The notes beneath the pieces are model-generated. The model was not told where the DNA came from, did no database searches, and saw only the letters and a program-made list of their open reading frames with translations. DNA of 64,000 bases, taken from the NCBI GenBank assembly GCA_963815295.1, contig CAWFFZ010000003.1, positions 62,001-126,000 of the forward strand. Direction: 5' to 3'. How positions within the stretch are numbered: the stretch's first letter is position 1; every line of letters starts with the position of its first letter. Below are positions 42,280-49,557 of the stretch, piece by piece. Both the position numbers and the translations under genes were made by a program. The stretch comes from JACDHG01 sp963815295. Lineage in GTDB: Bacteria > Actinomycetota > Actinomycetes > Propionibacteriales > Nocardioidaceae.

Positions 42280-43895
42280 ACGCATCGTCGACGGTCGCTA
42301 CCGCGGTGGTCTCCGCCTTGCGTCATGGCGGAGTACGTGATGTCGTGCTGGCGCCCGGCTCACGCTCGGCCGCCCTTGCCGTCGCCTTGCACGAGGCGGA
42401 CGCCGTCGGTTTGCTCAGGCTGCACGTGCGCGTGGATGAACGCACTGCGGGTTTCCTCGCTCTCGGACTCGCCAAGGGCGCGCATGGGCCGGCTGCGGTC
42501 GTCACCACGTCCGGCACCGCGGTCGCCAACCTGCACCCGGCGGTGTTGGAGGCCTCGCACGCCGGGGAGCGCATCATCGTGCTGTCGGCCGATCGACCCG
42601 CCGCGCTGCGCGGCACCGGTGCCAACCAGACACCAGCGCACCAGGCGCGCATGTTCGGGAAGTCGGTGCCGTCATACGACATCGCTCCGGGCGACGACGT
42701 TGCAGCCGCGGACGCGATTGCTGACGGCATACGACATCGGGGCCCTACGCACGTCAACCTCCAATTCAGCGAGCCACTGCTGCCTGACGTACTGCCGATG
42801 GGACTGACCGGCGGCGGCTGGGAGGAGGTCCGCAGCGATCCCGTACGTCGCCATGCCTCCGACGCCGAGGCCATCACGCTCGCCTCAGGACCGCTGACGG
42901 TCGTAGTCGCGGGCGATGACGCCGGGCCGCCCGCCAGGATGCTGGCTCAGGCCGGAAACTGGCCACTCCTCGCCGAGCCGACGTCGGGTGCTCGCACTGG
43001 CACCCACGCCCTGCGCACGTACCGGCTGCTGCTGGGTTCGGAGCTCGAGCGACAGGTCGAGAGAGTCGTCGTGGCAGGCCACCCAACGCTGTCCCGCCCG
43101 GTCACGCGCCTGATCTCCCGGTCTGACATCGAGGTGGTCTCGGTCCGTTCGCGCGGCGGCGTGTGCACCGATCCCGGTCGAGTCGCGCGACACCTCGACG
43201 CGATGCCACGCGTCGACTCTGCGGACGACGACGACTGGGTGGCGGCGTGGAGATCCGCCGACGACCGCATCGCGGCACAGCTGGATTCCCTTGCGGCGGC
43301 GGGCGGAGATGCCTCGCCGCTTCAGGTCGCCGCCGCGGTCGGCGCCGCTGTGGTGGACCGCGGGCTGCTCGTCGTCGGCTCCTCGCAGCCGGTGCGCGAT
43401 CTCGACCTGATGGGGCCGGTATACAACGTGGGCGGTCGTCGGCTGATCATTGGCAACCGCGGCCTCTCGGGCATCGACGGCACGGTCTCGACGGCCATCG
43501 GTGCCGCTCTCGGCCGCAGCTCGCCGCGGGCGTTGGCGTATGTCGGCGACGTGACCTTCCTGCACGACATGGGCGGCATGGTGCTGGGGCCTGACGAGCC
43601 GCGCCCCGACCTCACGATCGTTGTCGCCAACGACGACGGCGGCGCGATCTTCGCGACCCTCGAACAGGGCGGTGATGCGTATGCCGAGTCGTTTGAGCGG
43701 GTCTTCGGCACGCCGCACGGCGTCGACCTGCGGGCGTTGTGTGAGGCGACCCAGACGACGTACACCCGGGTGGATGACGCGGGCGCTCTGGCCGATACCT
43801 TGGAGCAAGACGTGCACGGGATCAGGGTGGTCGAGGTCCCGATCCCTCGCGCCAGCCGCCGCAGCCTGAACGAGCGCCTCAACCACCTCACCTAA
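42276..43895 (+). CDS. menD: SEPHCHC synthase (2-succinyl-5-enolpyruvyl-6-hydroxy-3-cyclohexene-1-carboxylate synthase)
   Basis: Thiamine diphosphate enzyme joining isochorismate and 2-oxoglutarate. 539 residues: the N-terminal PYR domain has GVRDVVLAPGSRSAALA and the TSGTAVANLHPAVLEA segment; the PP domain has IGNRGLSGIDGTVSTAIGAAL and a VGDVTFLHDMGGM - NDDGGAIF ThDP-metal region. Translationally coupled to menC. Confidence 0.95.
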   Translation: MNASSTVATAVVSALRHGGVRDVVLAPGSRSAALAVALHEADAVGLLRLHVRVDERTAGFLALGLAKGAHGPAAVVTTSGTAVANLHPAVLEASHAGERIIVLSADRPAALRGTGANQTPAHQARMFGKSVPSYDIAPGDDVAAADAIADGIRHRGPTHVNLQFSEPLLPDVLPMGLTGGGWEEVRSDPVRRHASDAEAITLASGPLTVVVAGDDAGPPARMLAQAGNWPLLAEPTSGARTGTHALRTYRLLLGSELERQVERVVVAGHPTLSRPVTRLISRSDIEVVSVRSRGGVCTDPGRVARHLDAMPRVDSADDDDWVAAWRSADDRIAAQLDSLAAAGGDASPLQVAAAVGAAVVDRGLLVVGSSQPVRDLDLMGPVYNVGGRRLIIGNRGLSGIDGTVSTAIGAALGRSSPRALAYVGDVTFLHDMGGMVLGPDEPRPDLTIVVANDDGGAIFATLEQGGDAYAESFERVFGTPHGVDLRALCEATQTTYTRVDDAGALADTLEQDVHGIRVVEVPIPRASRRSLNERLNHLT

Positions 43896-44010
43896 CCGCC
43901 GAATCGCCAGCTTCCGCCCGTCAAGTCGCCAGATCTGGTTGGGTCGCAGCGATGTCCAGAGCGCAAAAAAGATCAAGTGCAGGAATGCCGGCGTCATGGA
44001 GTGTTGAGAC

Positions 44011-44931
44011 ATGAGCACCGGCGCCGACACCTTCGTGACGTTCGTCGACATGCTGGCGTCGGATCTCGACGACCACGAGGCGCGAGGTTCCGACCTAGCA
44101 GCCCGCGCCTATCTCTCGCGTTTCCACTTCGACCGGATCGTCAGTGCTGCCGCGGGCGAGTCGCCGGCGAAGTTCAGGCGGCGGGTGCTCCTCGAGCGGT
44201 CGGCATACCGGCTCGTCACCACGGACACAGGTGTTCTCGACATCGCCGTGGAGGCGGGCTACTCATCGAACGAGGCATTCACCCGGGCGTTCCAGCGCGC
44301 GTACGGCGCGGGGCCGTCTCAATGGCGCCGCCGGCCGCACAGCCACATTCAGCTCGACTGCCCGAACGGCGTCCACTTCCATCCACCTGGCGGCCTGCGG
44401 CTGCCTGCAAGAACAGAGGTAACGTCCATGGATCTCATGGTCAGAATGGTCGAACATCATGTCTGGCTGGTCGGCGAGATCGTCGACCGCGCCGCCCGGC
44501 TTACCGACGAGCAACTCGACGCACCGATCGAGGTGTCCGTCGACGACGGTGCCGACGTCGACTCGTTGCGGTCGCTGTTGTCGCGGCTCATCGGGCAGAT
44601 GGACATGTGGAACTCAGCACTCGCCAACCGTGCCTACGACTTCGGCATCGAGACCCACGAGAGCATCGACTCGATGCAGGCCCGATTCGCGGACGCCGGG
44701 CCGACGTATCTCGGCCACGTCCGTGACGTGAGCGAGCAGGGTCGACTCGACGAGACGTTCATCGATGCGATCTGCGAACCGGCTCACGTGTTCACCTACG
44801 GCGGCATGATCGCGCATGTGCTGACGTTCGCGGCATACCGGCGCACGCTCGCCGTGCAGGCGCTCGACGCGGCGGGCATCGGCGACCTCGGATTTGGCGA
44901 TCCGATGAAGTGGGTGGAACAGCCCGCCTGA
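44011..44931 (+). CDS. AraC-type HTH fused to a DinB-like domain
   Basis: A 306-residue two-part protein. Residues about 1-105 hold the double helix-turn-helix of AraC regulators (DLAARAYLSRFHFDRIVSAAAGESPAKFRRRVLLERSAYRL, then DIAVEAGYSSNEAFTRAFQRAYGAGPSQWRR). Residues about 145-300 resemble a DinB/YfiT four-helix domain: VRMVEHHVWLVGEIVDRA with its histidines, and GGMIAHVLTFAAYRRTLAVQAL with a third His, the usual metal triad pattern. The pairing suggests a regulator whose effector domain binds a metal or a thiol such as mycothiol. It is not obviously linked to the men genes around it. Confidence 0.75.
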   Translation: MSTGADTFVTFVDMLASDLDDHEARGSDLAARAYLSRFHFDRIVSAAAGESPAKFRRRVLLERSAYRLVTTDTGVLDIAVEAGYSSNEAFTRAFQRAYGAGPSQWRRRPHSHIQLDCPNGVHFHPPGGLRLPARTEVTSMDLMVRMVEHHVWLVGEIVDRAARLTDEQLDAPIEVSVDDGADVDSLRSLLSRLIGQMDMWNSALANRAYDFGIETHESIDSMQARFADAGPTYLGHVRDVSEQGRLDETFIDAICEPAHVFTYGGMIAHVLTFAAYRRTLAVQALDAAGIGDLGFGDPMKWVEQPA

Positions 44932-45035
44932 CCTGGGCCGCGAAAACTCCTGCCCTAGGCGAGCCCGATTCGACGGTTGGGCCGCGCTCGGCGCCGTATG
45001 CCATGATCTCCGGGTTGCCTGGACGAGGAGAGCAG

Positions 45036-45617
45036 ATGCGGATGCGCCACGGGGTCGTGGCGGTGCTGGTCGCGTTGAGCGTCGCGTCGTGTGCCTCTGC
45101 CACGGACGTGAAGTCCACAGGTGCACCGGTGCAGAGTCCTTCAGAGACAGCACCGACGACGAGTCCGAGCGAGTCGGCGGCGCCAACCCAGCCGACTGAG
45201 ACGTCCGAGCCTCCCACGACACCGCCGACGTCACCGGAGACCCCTGAGCGGTTGGAGCTGCCAAACACGCTGGGCGAGATCAGCGTCTTCCTGACACCTT
45301 CGCGCAACATCGGTTGCCAGATCAGCGCGAGATTGGTGCGCTGCGACATCCTCGAGCACACGTACGGCGACCCCCGCAAGCCTGCGGACTGCGCCGGCGA
45401 CTATGGCCAGAGCCTGGCGGTCGACACACAGGGGATCGGGCAGTTCGTCTGTGTGTCAGACACGGTGGTCATGCGGACGGCCCCGGTGCTCCAGTACGGC
45501 AGTTCCACGAGCGTCGGCGACTTCGGTTGCACCAGCAGACAGACCGGCATCACCTGCTACAACCTGCTGACGGAGCACGGCTTCGAGCTGTCACAGGCGT
45601 CCCCCGCGCTCTTCTGA
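45036..45617 (+). CDS. Hypothetical lipoprotein with Thr/Pro-rich linker
   Basis: A 193-residue exported protein. The signal peptide ends in a lipobox, VASC (C19). Residues about 30-75 are a Thr/Ser/Pro/Glu-rich wall-spanning stretch. The C-terminal 110 residues form a small globular domain with about six Cys (IGCQISARLVRCDI, PADCAGDYG, QFVCVSD, FGCTSRQTGITCYN), likely three disulfides. GAGGAG lies 5 bases before the ATG at 45036. Function unknown; similar Cys-rich domains are common in secreted actinobacterial proteins. Confidence 0.8.
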   Translation: MRMRHGVVAVLVALSVASCASATDVKSTGAPVQSPSETAPTTSPSESAAPTQPTETSEPPTTPPTSPETPERLELPNTLGEISVFLTPSRNIGCQISARLVRCDILEHTYGDPRKPADCAGDYGQSLAVDTQGIGQFVCVSDTVVMRTAPVLQYGSSTSVGDFGCTSRQTGITCYNLLTEHGFELSQASPALF

Positions 45618-45620
45618 CAC

Positions 45621-45683
45621 GCCGACGCACATCGCCGACACACGTCGACCGACACACGTCAGAGTGCGCGGGATTTGTGTCGG
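45621..45683. repeat. Short direct repeats and hairpin after the lipoprotein gene
   Basis: Three near copies of a 13-14 base unit, GCCGACACACGTC or close variants, run from 45621 to 45660. CCGACACA (45649-45656) can pair with TGTGTCGG (45676-45683). This may terminate the lipoprotein transcript. Confidence 0.45.
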
Positions 45684-45740
45684 CCTCGCGACTTTGAAAC
45701 GGTGGAAGGGTCAGAAACCCAACGACGGAAAGAGTTCTCC

Positions 45741-46034
45741 ATGCTCACCCTGACCGAGAACGCCGCCGACGTAGTCAAGACGATCACCGCTCAGGCGACT
45801 GAGTCCGACGAGGCCGGCATCCGCATCAGCCATCAGGAGTCCGTCCCGGGCTCACTGGGTCTCACCGCGGTCGAATCGCCGCAGCCGGGCGACCAGGTGC
45901 TGGAAGATCACGGCGCCCGCATCTTCCTCGACACGGCCGCCGCCGAAGCACTCGACCGCGAGGTCCTCGACGCCGTTGTCGACGAGGCTGGGTCGGTGCA
46001 GTTCGGCATCAGCAGCCAGCCACCGACCGCCTGA
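45741..46034 (+). CDS. HesB/IscA-like small protein lacking cysteines
   Basis: A 97-residue protein. MLTLTENAADVVKTITAQ at the start and the following beta-rich fold (IRISHQES, LGLTAVESPQPGDQVLEDHGARIFLD) fit the A-type iron-sulfur carrier fold, but there is no cysteine at all, so the three Cys that bind the cluster are gone. It cannot act as a normal IscA/ErpA carrier. Similar Cys-less members annotated as HesB or adhesin occur in actinobacteria. ATG at 45741. Function unknown. Confidence 0.75.
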   Translation: MLTLTENAADVVKTITAQATESDEAGIRISHQESVPGSLGLTAVESPQPGDQVLEDHGARIFLDTAAAEALDREVLDAVVDEAGSVQFGISSQPPTA

Positions 46035-46065
46035 CCCCAGACGACACTGACCCCGACTACTACGG

Positions 46066-46091
46066 GCCCGCCTCCGCAAATGGGGGCGGGC
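46066..46091. terminator. Bidirectional hairpin between convergent genes
   Basis: GCCCGCCTCC (46066-46075) pairs with GGGGGCGGGC (46082-46091) over 10 bp with one G-U pair and a six-base loop. It lies between the HesB-like gene and the convergent menF stop at 46100. Confidence 0.7.
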
Positions 46092-46099
46092 TGCGTCGT

Positions 46100-47353
46100 T
46101 CAGGCAGTTAGCGCGTCGCGCACCGGGACGAACTTCGCGGTCGCCTCTGCAAGCTCCGCCTCCGGGTCAGAGTCGGCGACGATGCCGCAGCCCGCGAACA
46201 GGCGGACCCGTCGGCCGTCGACCTCGGCCGACCTCAGCGCGATCGCCCACTCGCCGTCACCTGTCACGTCCATCCATCCGGTAGGCCCGGCATAGCGGCC
46301 CCGATCCATCCGCTCCAGCTCGGCAATCAGCGACACCGCCACCTCGGTCGGAGTCCCGCCAACCGCCGCACTCGGATGGAGCGCTGCGGCCAATCCGAGG
46401 GAGCTCGTCTGGTCGTCAAGGACGCCCGTCACGTCGGTCGCCAGGTGCATCACGTTCGGGAGGTGCAGCACGAATGGGCTCTCCGGCACGTTCATGCTGA
46501 GGCAGTACGGCGCCAGCGCGTCCGCCACGGAGCGCACGGCGAACTCGTGCTCCTCGAGGTCCTTCGACGAGCGCGCCAACGTGGCGGCGAGTGCGAGGTC
46601 GTGGGCGTCGTCGCCGGTACGGCGGATGGTCCCGGCGAGGACGCGACTCGTCACGAGACCGCGCTCACGACGTACGAGCATCTCCGGGGTAGCCCCGAAC
46701 AGGCCGTCGACGTGGAATGTCCAGCACGACGGGTACAGCGCCGCCAGCCGCGCGAGCGGTGCCCGGACGTCAAGAGGTGCATCGAGCTCGGCGACGAGAT
46801 CGCGTGCCAGCACGACCTTCTCGAGCGCGCCCGACCGGATGCGCCGCACAGCCTCGGCGACGACAAGCTCCCACGCGGCACCACTCATCGCGCCATCGCT
46901 GAACGCAACCCCCTGCGGTGCGGCCGGCGGCCCGGAGCTGGTGACGGTCGGGGTGGCCGCGAGCGAGCCGCGGGAGATCGTCGTCACCCAGGTGAGGTTG
47001 CCGCGCCGCCCCACGACCACTTCGGGCACCACCAGGACAGACTTGCCGGGGTGGTCGGCGTAAGCGAACGACCCGAAACAGAGCAGCCCAGTCCCCGGCG
47101 CATCGGCCTCATCTCGGACGACGCAGTGCTCGGCGATCCCGCGCCACCAGCGCATCGCCGCCGTGAACCGGCCCGGACCGGATGGCTCGTAGCGTGCGAC
47201 TTCTCCCCAAGCGACGAGACCCTCGTCGCGGTGGATCCAGGACATCGGCGATTCAGCCGGCAGCAACGAGAGCAGGGGCCCGGGATCGTCGATGACAACC
47301 GTGCGGGCGACCAGCGGCGTCTCCTCCGGAGCACTCGAGGCCAGGGTCGTCAC
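46100..47353 (-). CDS. menF: Isochorismate synthase
   Basis: Chorismate-utilising enzyme that makes isochorismate, the entry to menaquinone. About 417 residues; the C-terminal catalytic core includes ALEKVVLARDL, FHVDGLFGATPEMLVRRERGLVTSRVLAGTIRR, LHLPNVMHLATDV, LHPSAAVGGTPTEVA and GWMDVTGDGEWAIALRSAEVDGRRVRLFAGCGIVADSDPEAELAE. The exact start is unclear: GTG codons at 47404, 47359 and 47353 are in frame. The last is used because it leaves room for regulatory DNA next to the divergent menG start at 47406. EntC-type isochorismate synthases share these motifs; the men context favours MenF. Confidence 0.92.
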   Translation of the reverse strand: MTTLASSAPEETPLVARTVVIDDPGPLLSLLPAESPMSWIHRDEGLVAWGEVARYEPSGPGRFTAAMRWWRGIAEHCVVRDEADAPGTGLLCFGSFAYADHPGKSVLVVPEVVVGRRGNLTWVTTISRGSLAATPTVTSSGPPAAPQGVAFSDGAMSGAAWELVVAEAVRRIRSGALEKVVLARDLVAELDAPLDVRAPLARLAALYPSCWTFHVDGLFGATPEMLVRRERGLVTSRVLAGTIRRTGDDAHDLALAATLARSSKDLEEHEFAVRSVADALAPYCLSMNVPESPFVLHLPNVMHLATDVTGVLDDQTSSLGLAAALHPSAAVGGTPTEVAVSLIAELERMDRGRYAGPTGWMDVTGDGEWAIALRSAEVDGRRVRLFAGCGIVADSDPEAELAEATAKFVPVRDALTA

Positions 47354-47405
47354 GATCACCAAGCCTAGGCGCTCGTGCTCGGCGGCGTCGTGCGAGGCTT
47401 CCACT

Positions 47406-48095
47406 ATGAGCCGAGCGAGCCTGGACAAGCAGCCGCACGAGGTGGCGGCGATGTTCGACGACGTGGCCGAGCGGTATGACGTCACGAACGACGTACTCTC
47501 GCTCGGCCAGGACCGCCGGTGGCGACGGGCGGTCGTGTCGGCAGTCGACGCCCGGGCAGGGGAGCGCGTGCTCGACCTGGCCGCTGGCACCGGCACGAGC
47601 ACGGTTCCCTTCATGCGGTCGGGGGCCGCTGCTGTGCCGTGCGACTTCTCCATCGGGATGCTGAAGGTCGGCAAGCGGGAGCGGCCACGGCTGCCTTTCG
47701 TCGCGGGCGACGCGCTGCGGCTGCCGTTCGGCGACGAGACATTCGACGCGGTCACGATCTCGTTCGGGCTGCGCAACGTGAGCGACTACCGACTTGGCCT
47801 CGCCGAGATGCTGCGGGTCACGAGACCCGGAGGGCGGCTCGTCGTGTGCGAGTTCAGCCAGCCGACGTACGCACCGTTCCGCACCGTGTATGCCGAGTAC
47901 CTCATGAAGGCGCTGCCCGCCGTGGCCAGGCGGGTCTCGTCGAGCCCGGACTCCTACGTCTACCTGGCCGAGTCGATCCAGGCGTGGCCCGACCAGCAGG
48001 CGCTCGCCACCGCCATCGGCGAGTCAGGCTGGCGATCGGTGGAGTGGCGCAACCTGTCGGGCGGCATTGTGGCCCTCCACCGCGCAACCCGCTGA
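47406..48095 (+). CDS. menG: Demethylmenaquinone methyltransferase
   Basis: SAM-dependent C-methylation of demethylmenaquinone, the last ring step. 229 residues of the UbiE/MenG family: MFDDVAERYDVTNDVLSLGQDRRWRRAV, motif I VLDLAAGTGTSTVPF, and the signature FDAVTISFGLRNVSDYRLGLAEMLRVTRPGG. GAGG stands 8 bases before the ATG. Divergent from menF with almost no gap, so their promoters must overlap the neighbouring coding sequences. Confidence 0.94.
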   Translation: MSRASLDKQPHEVAAMFDDVAERYDVTNDVLSLGQDRRWRRAVVSAVDARAGERVLDLAAGTGTSTVPFMRSGAAAVPCDFSIGMLKVGKRERPRLPFVAGDALRLPFGDETFDAVTISFGLRNVSDYRLGLAEMLRVTRPGGRLVVCEFSQPTYAPFRTVYAEYLMKALPAVARRVSSSPDSYVYLAESIQAWPDQQALATAIGESGWRSVEWRNLSGGIVALHRATR

Positions 48096-48191
48096 TCGCC
48101 GGGGTCTGCCCGAACGATCCGACGGTGGGATTGCCAGGACGATCTGACAGTCGGATCGTTCCGCGGACAAGACTGCGGCGAGGATAGGGAC

Positions 48192-48626
48192 GTGAAGTCT
48201 TTCGATCCCGTATTGCTCGCCCTGCTGACTACCCGCAACATCGGCACCCTCATCACTATCAAGCGCGACGGTCGTCCCCAGTCGTCCAACGTCAACTACG
48301 AGTACGACGCTGACGCCTCGCGCATCCGGGTCTCGATCACCGACGGTCGGGCCAAGACGATCAACGTCCGACGCGACCCTCGGGCGTCCCTCCACGTCAG
48401 CAGCGCCGACGGATGGAGCTACGCCGTCGTCGAGGGCGACGTCACCTTGTCCGACGTCGCCACCGAGCTCGATGACGCCGTTGTCGAAGAGCTGATCGAC
48501 GTGTACCGCAACGTCAGGGGCGAGGACCATCCCGACTGGGACGACTACCGCCGCGCAATGGTCGCCGATCACCGCCTCGTGCTCCGCCTCGCCATCACCC
48601 ACGTCTACGGCCTCGCCCGTGGCTAA
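48192..48626 (+). CDS. PPOX-class F420-dependent oxidoreductase-like protein
   Basis: A 144-residue split-barrel flavin/deazaflavin protein: LLTTRNIGTLITIKRDGRPQSSNVNYEYD is the typical start of the TIGR03618-type family, and TINVRRDPRASLHVSS follows. Such proteins use F420H2 or FMN to reduce small molecules; some bind biliverdin or heme. The actual cofactor is not determinable from sequence alone. GTG start; not evidently in an operon. Confidence 0.85.
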   Translation: MKSFDPVLLALLTTRNIGTLITIKRDGRPQSSNVNYEYDADASRIRVSITDGRAKTINVRRDPRASLHVSSADGWSYAVVEGDVTLSDVATELDDAVVEELIDVYRNVRGEDHPDWDDYRRAMVADHRLVLRLAITHVYGLARG

Positions 48627-48683
48627 GCGCGGCGGAGCATGTGCGCTCGGCGGGACCACTTGCGACGCCGCCCATACGGCAAC

Positions 48684-48724
48684 GTCAATCCAGGTTGACA
48701 CGTATTTCTTTGTCAACCTAGGAT
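48684..48724 (+). promoter_or_regulatory. Promoter and palindromic operator of the HTH/Clp-N pair
   Basis: AGGTTGACA (48692-48700) and TGTCAACCT (48711-48719) are a perfect 9-bp inverted repeat with a 10-base spacer. TTGACA in the left arm is a consensus -35 box; 18 bases on, TAGGAT (48719-48724) is the -10 box, 7 bases before the ATG at 48732, which predicts a leaderless mRNA. A third, weaker half-site CGTCAATCC begins at 48683. A protein on this operator would cover the whole promoter, so it reads as a repressor site. Confidence 0.72.
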
Positions 48725-48731
48725 GACGCGC

Positions 48732-48935
48732 ATGAGGATCGATCAGCTGCCGGATCCCGCCGTCGCCGAGGACCCCGCCGTTGGGCTCCGCGCCGTCATC
48801 CAGCTGCGCAAGTTGGCCGAGCGCCTCGAAGCAGAGCACGTGATGCGGGCACGTAGCGACGGGTGGTCGTGGGAGCAGATCGGTGATGCGTTGGGCGTCT
48901 CCCGGCAAGCGGTCCACAAGAAACACGGGGGGTGA
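48732..48935 (+). CDS. Small helix-turn-helix protein paired with Clp-N protein
   Basis: A 67-residue protein. Residues 20-42 form a helix (RAVIQLRKLAERLEAEHVMRAR), and 44-65 a helix-turn-helix, GWSWEQIGDALGVSRQAVHKKH. ATG at 48732 is preferred over ATG at 48723 because the promoter's -10 box covers the latter. The next gene, 4 bp downstream, encodes a two-repeat Clp N-domain protein. The likely target is the palindrome directly upstream. I do not recognise a characterised homologue; the pairing recurs in actinobacterial annotations as far as I recall. Confidence 0.8.
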   Translation: MRIDQLPDPAVAEDPAVGLRAVIQLRKLAERLEAEHVMRARSDGWSWEQIGDALGVSRQAVHKKHGG

Positions 48936-48939
48936 CGAC

Positions 48940-49413
48940 GTGCTCGAGCGCTTTACAAAGGCAACACGCCAGGTGGTTCAGCACGCAGTCGAGGAGGCGG
49001 AGTCCCGGGCCGATGCGAGGGTCGGGACCGAGCACCTGCTGCTCGGGCTGCTGCGTCTCGACGACCCGGCAGCTCGGGTCTTGGGGGCCGATGTCGACTC
49101 AGCGCGAAGATCGCTGGCAGCGCTCGACGCCGAGGCGCTGGCATCGGTGGGGGTTCGGATAGACGGCGAGCCAGACGCGCGCCGATCGACCGGTCGCGTG
49201 CACCGGCCGTTCACAGGCGGCGCCAAGTCGGTGCTGGTGGGAACTCTGCGCCAGGCCAGGCTGTGCGGGTCAAAGCAGCTCGCCCCCGCACACCTTGCGC
49301 TGGCCCTGGTTGGCCTGCGTCGTCCCGATACGGCGGCGAGGTTGCTCGAAAGGCTCGAGGTCGACTGTGACGAGGTCGCTCGAAGCTTGCTGCCGCTGGG
49401 AACGCCTGTCTAG
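48940..49413 (+). CDS. Clp N-terminal-domain protein without ATPase
   Basis: A 157-residue protein made only of two Clp-N repeats, about residues 1-65 (FTKATRQVVQHAVEEAESRADARVGTEHLLLGLLRLDD) and 85-150 (VLVGTLRQARLCGSKQLAPAHLALALVGL). ClpA, ClpB and ClpC use this domain to bind adaptors and substrates; here there are no Walker motifs or AAA+ module. It could act as an adaptor or decoy for ClpC, or as a sensor of unfolded protein acting on the HTH partner. GTG start after a GGGGGG run. Its stop lies 144 bp before menJ. Confidence 0.82.
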   Translation: MLERFTKATRQVVQHAVEEAESRADARVGTEHLLLGLLRLDDPAARVLGADVDSARRSLAALDAEALASVGVRIDGEPDARRSTGRVHRPFTGGAKSVLVGTLRQARLCGSKQLAPAHLALALVGLRRPDTAARLLERLEVDCDEVARSLLPLGTPV

Positions 49414-49497
49414 CTGGCCGCAGTTTGGTCACGGATGCGTGCCGTATATCGGTGGTGCGCGCCGTGAGGCGACGGCCTAGACTGACGCCTCAGCGCT

Positions 49498-49513
49498 CGT
49501 GAACGCTTTCACT
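49498..49513. promoter_or_regulatory. Rex-like operator before menJ and the nuo genes
   Basis: GTGAAC-GCT-TTCAC (49499-49512) matches all eleven inner positions of the Rex operator consensus TGTGAAC-N3-TTCACA; only the two outermost bases differ. A wider perfect repeat TCGTGAAC-N10-GTTCACGA (49497-49522) overlaps it. It is 45 bp before the menJ start, where a promoter is expected. Rex is encoded in this window at 25009. Confidence 0.6.
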
Positions 49514-49557
49514 AGTTCACGAAATCCGGTATGACGATCAGGTCCGAGGGAGTCGCC

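Noticed and set aside
40053..42326. A 757-codon open frame on the minus strand across menE and menC
   Set aside because: It is a shadow of two well-supported plus-strand genes with all catalytic motifs; its composition (Arg/Ser/Pro/Ala-rich) is typical of antisense translation.
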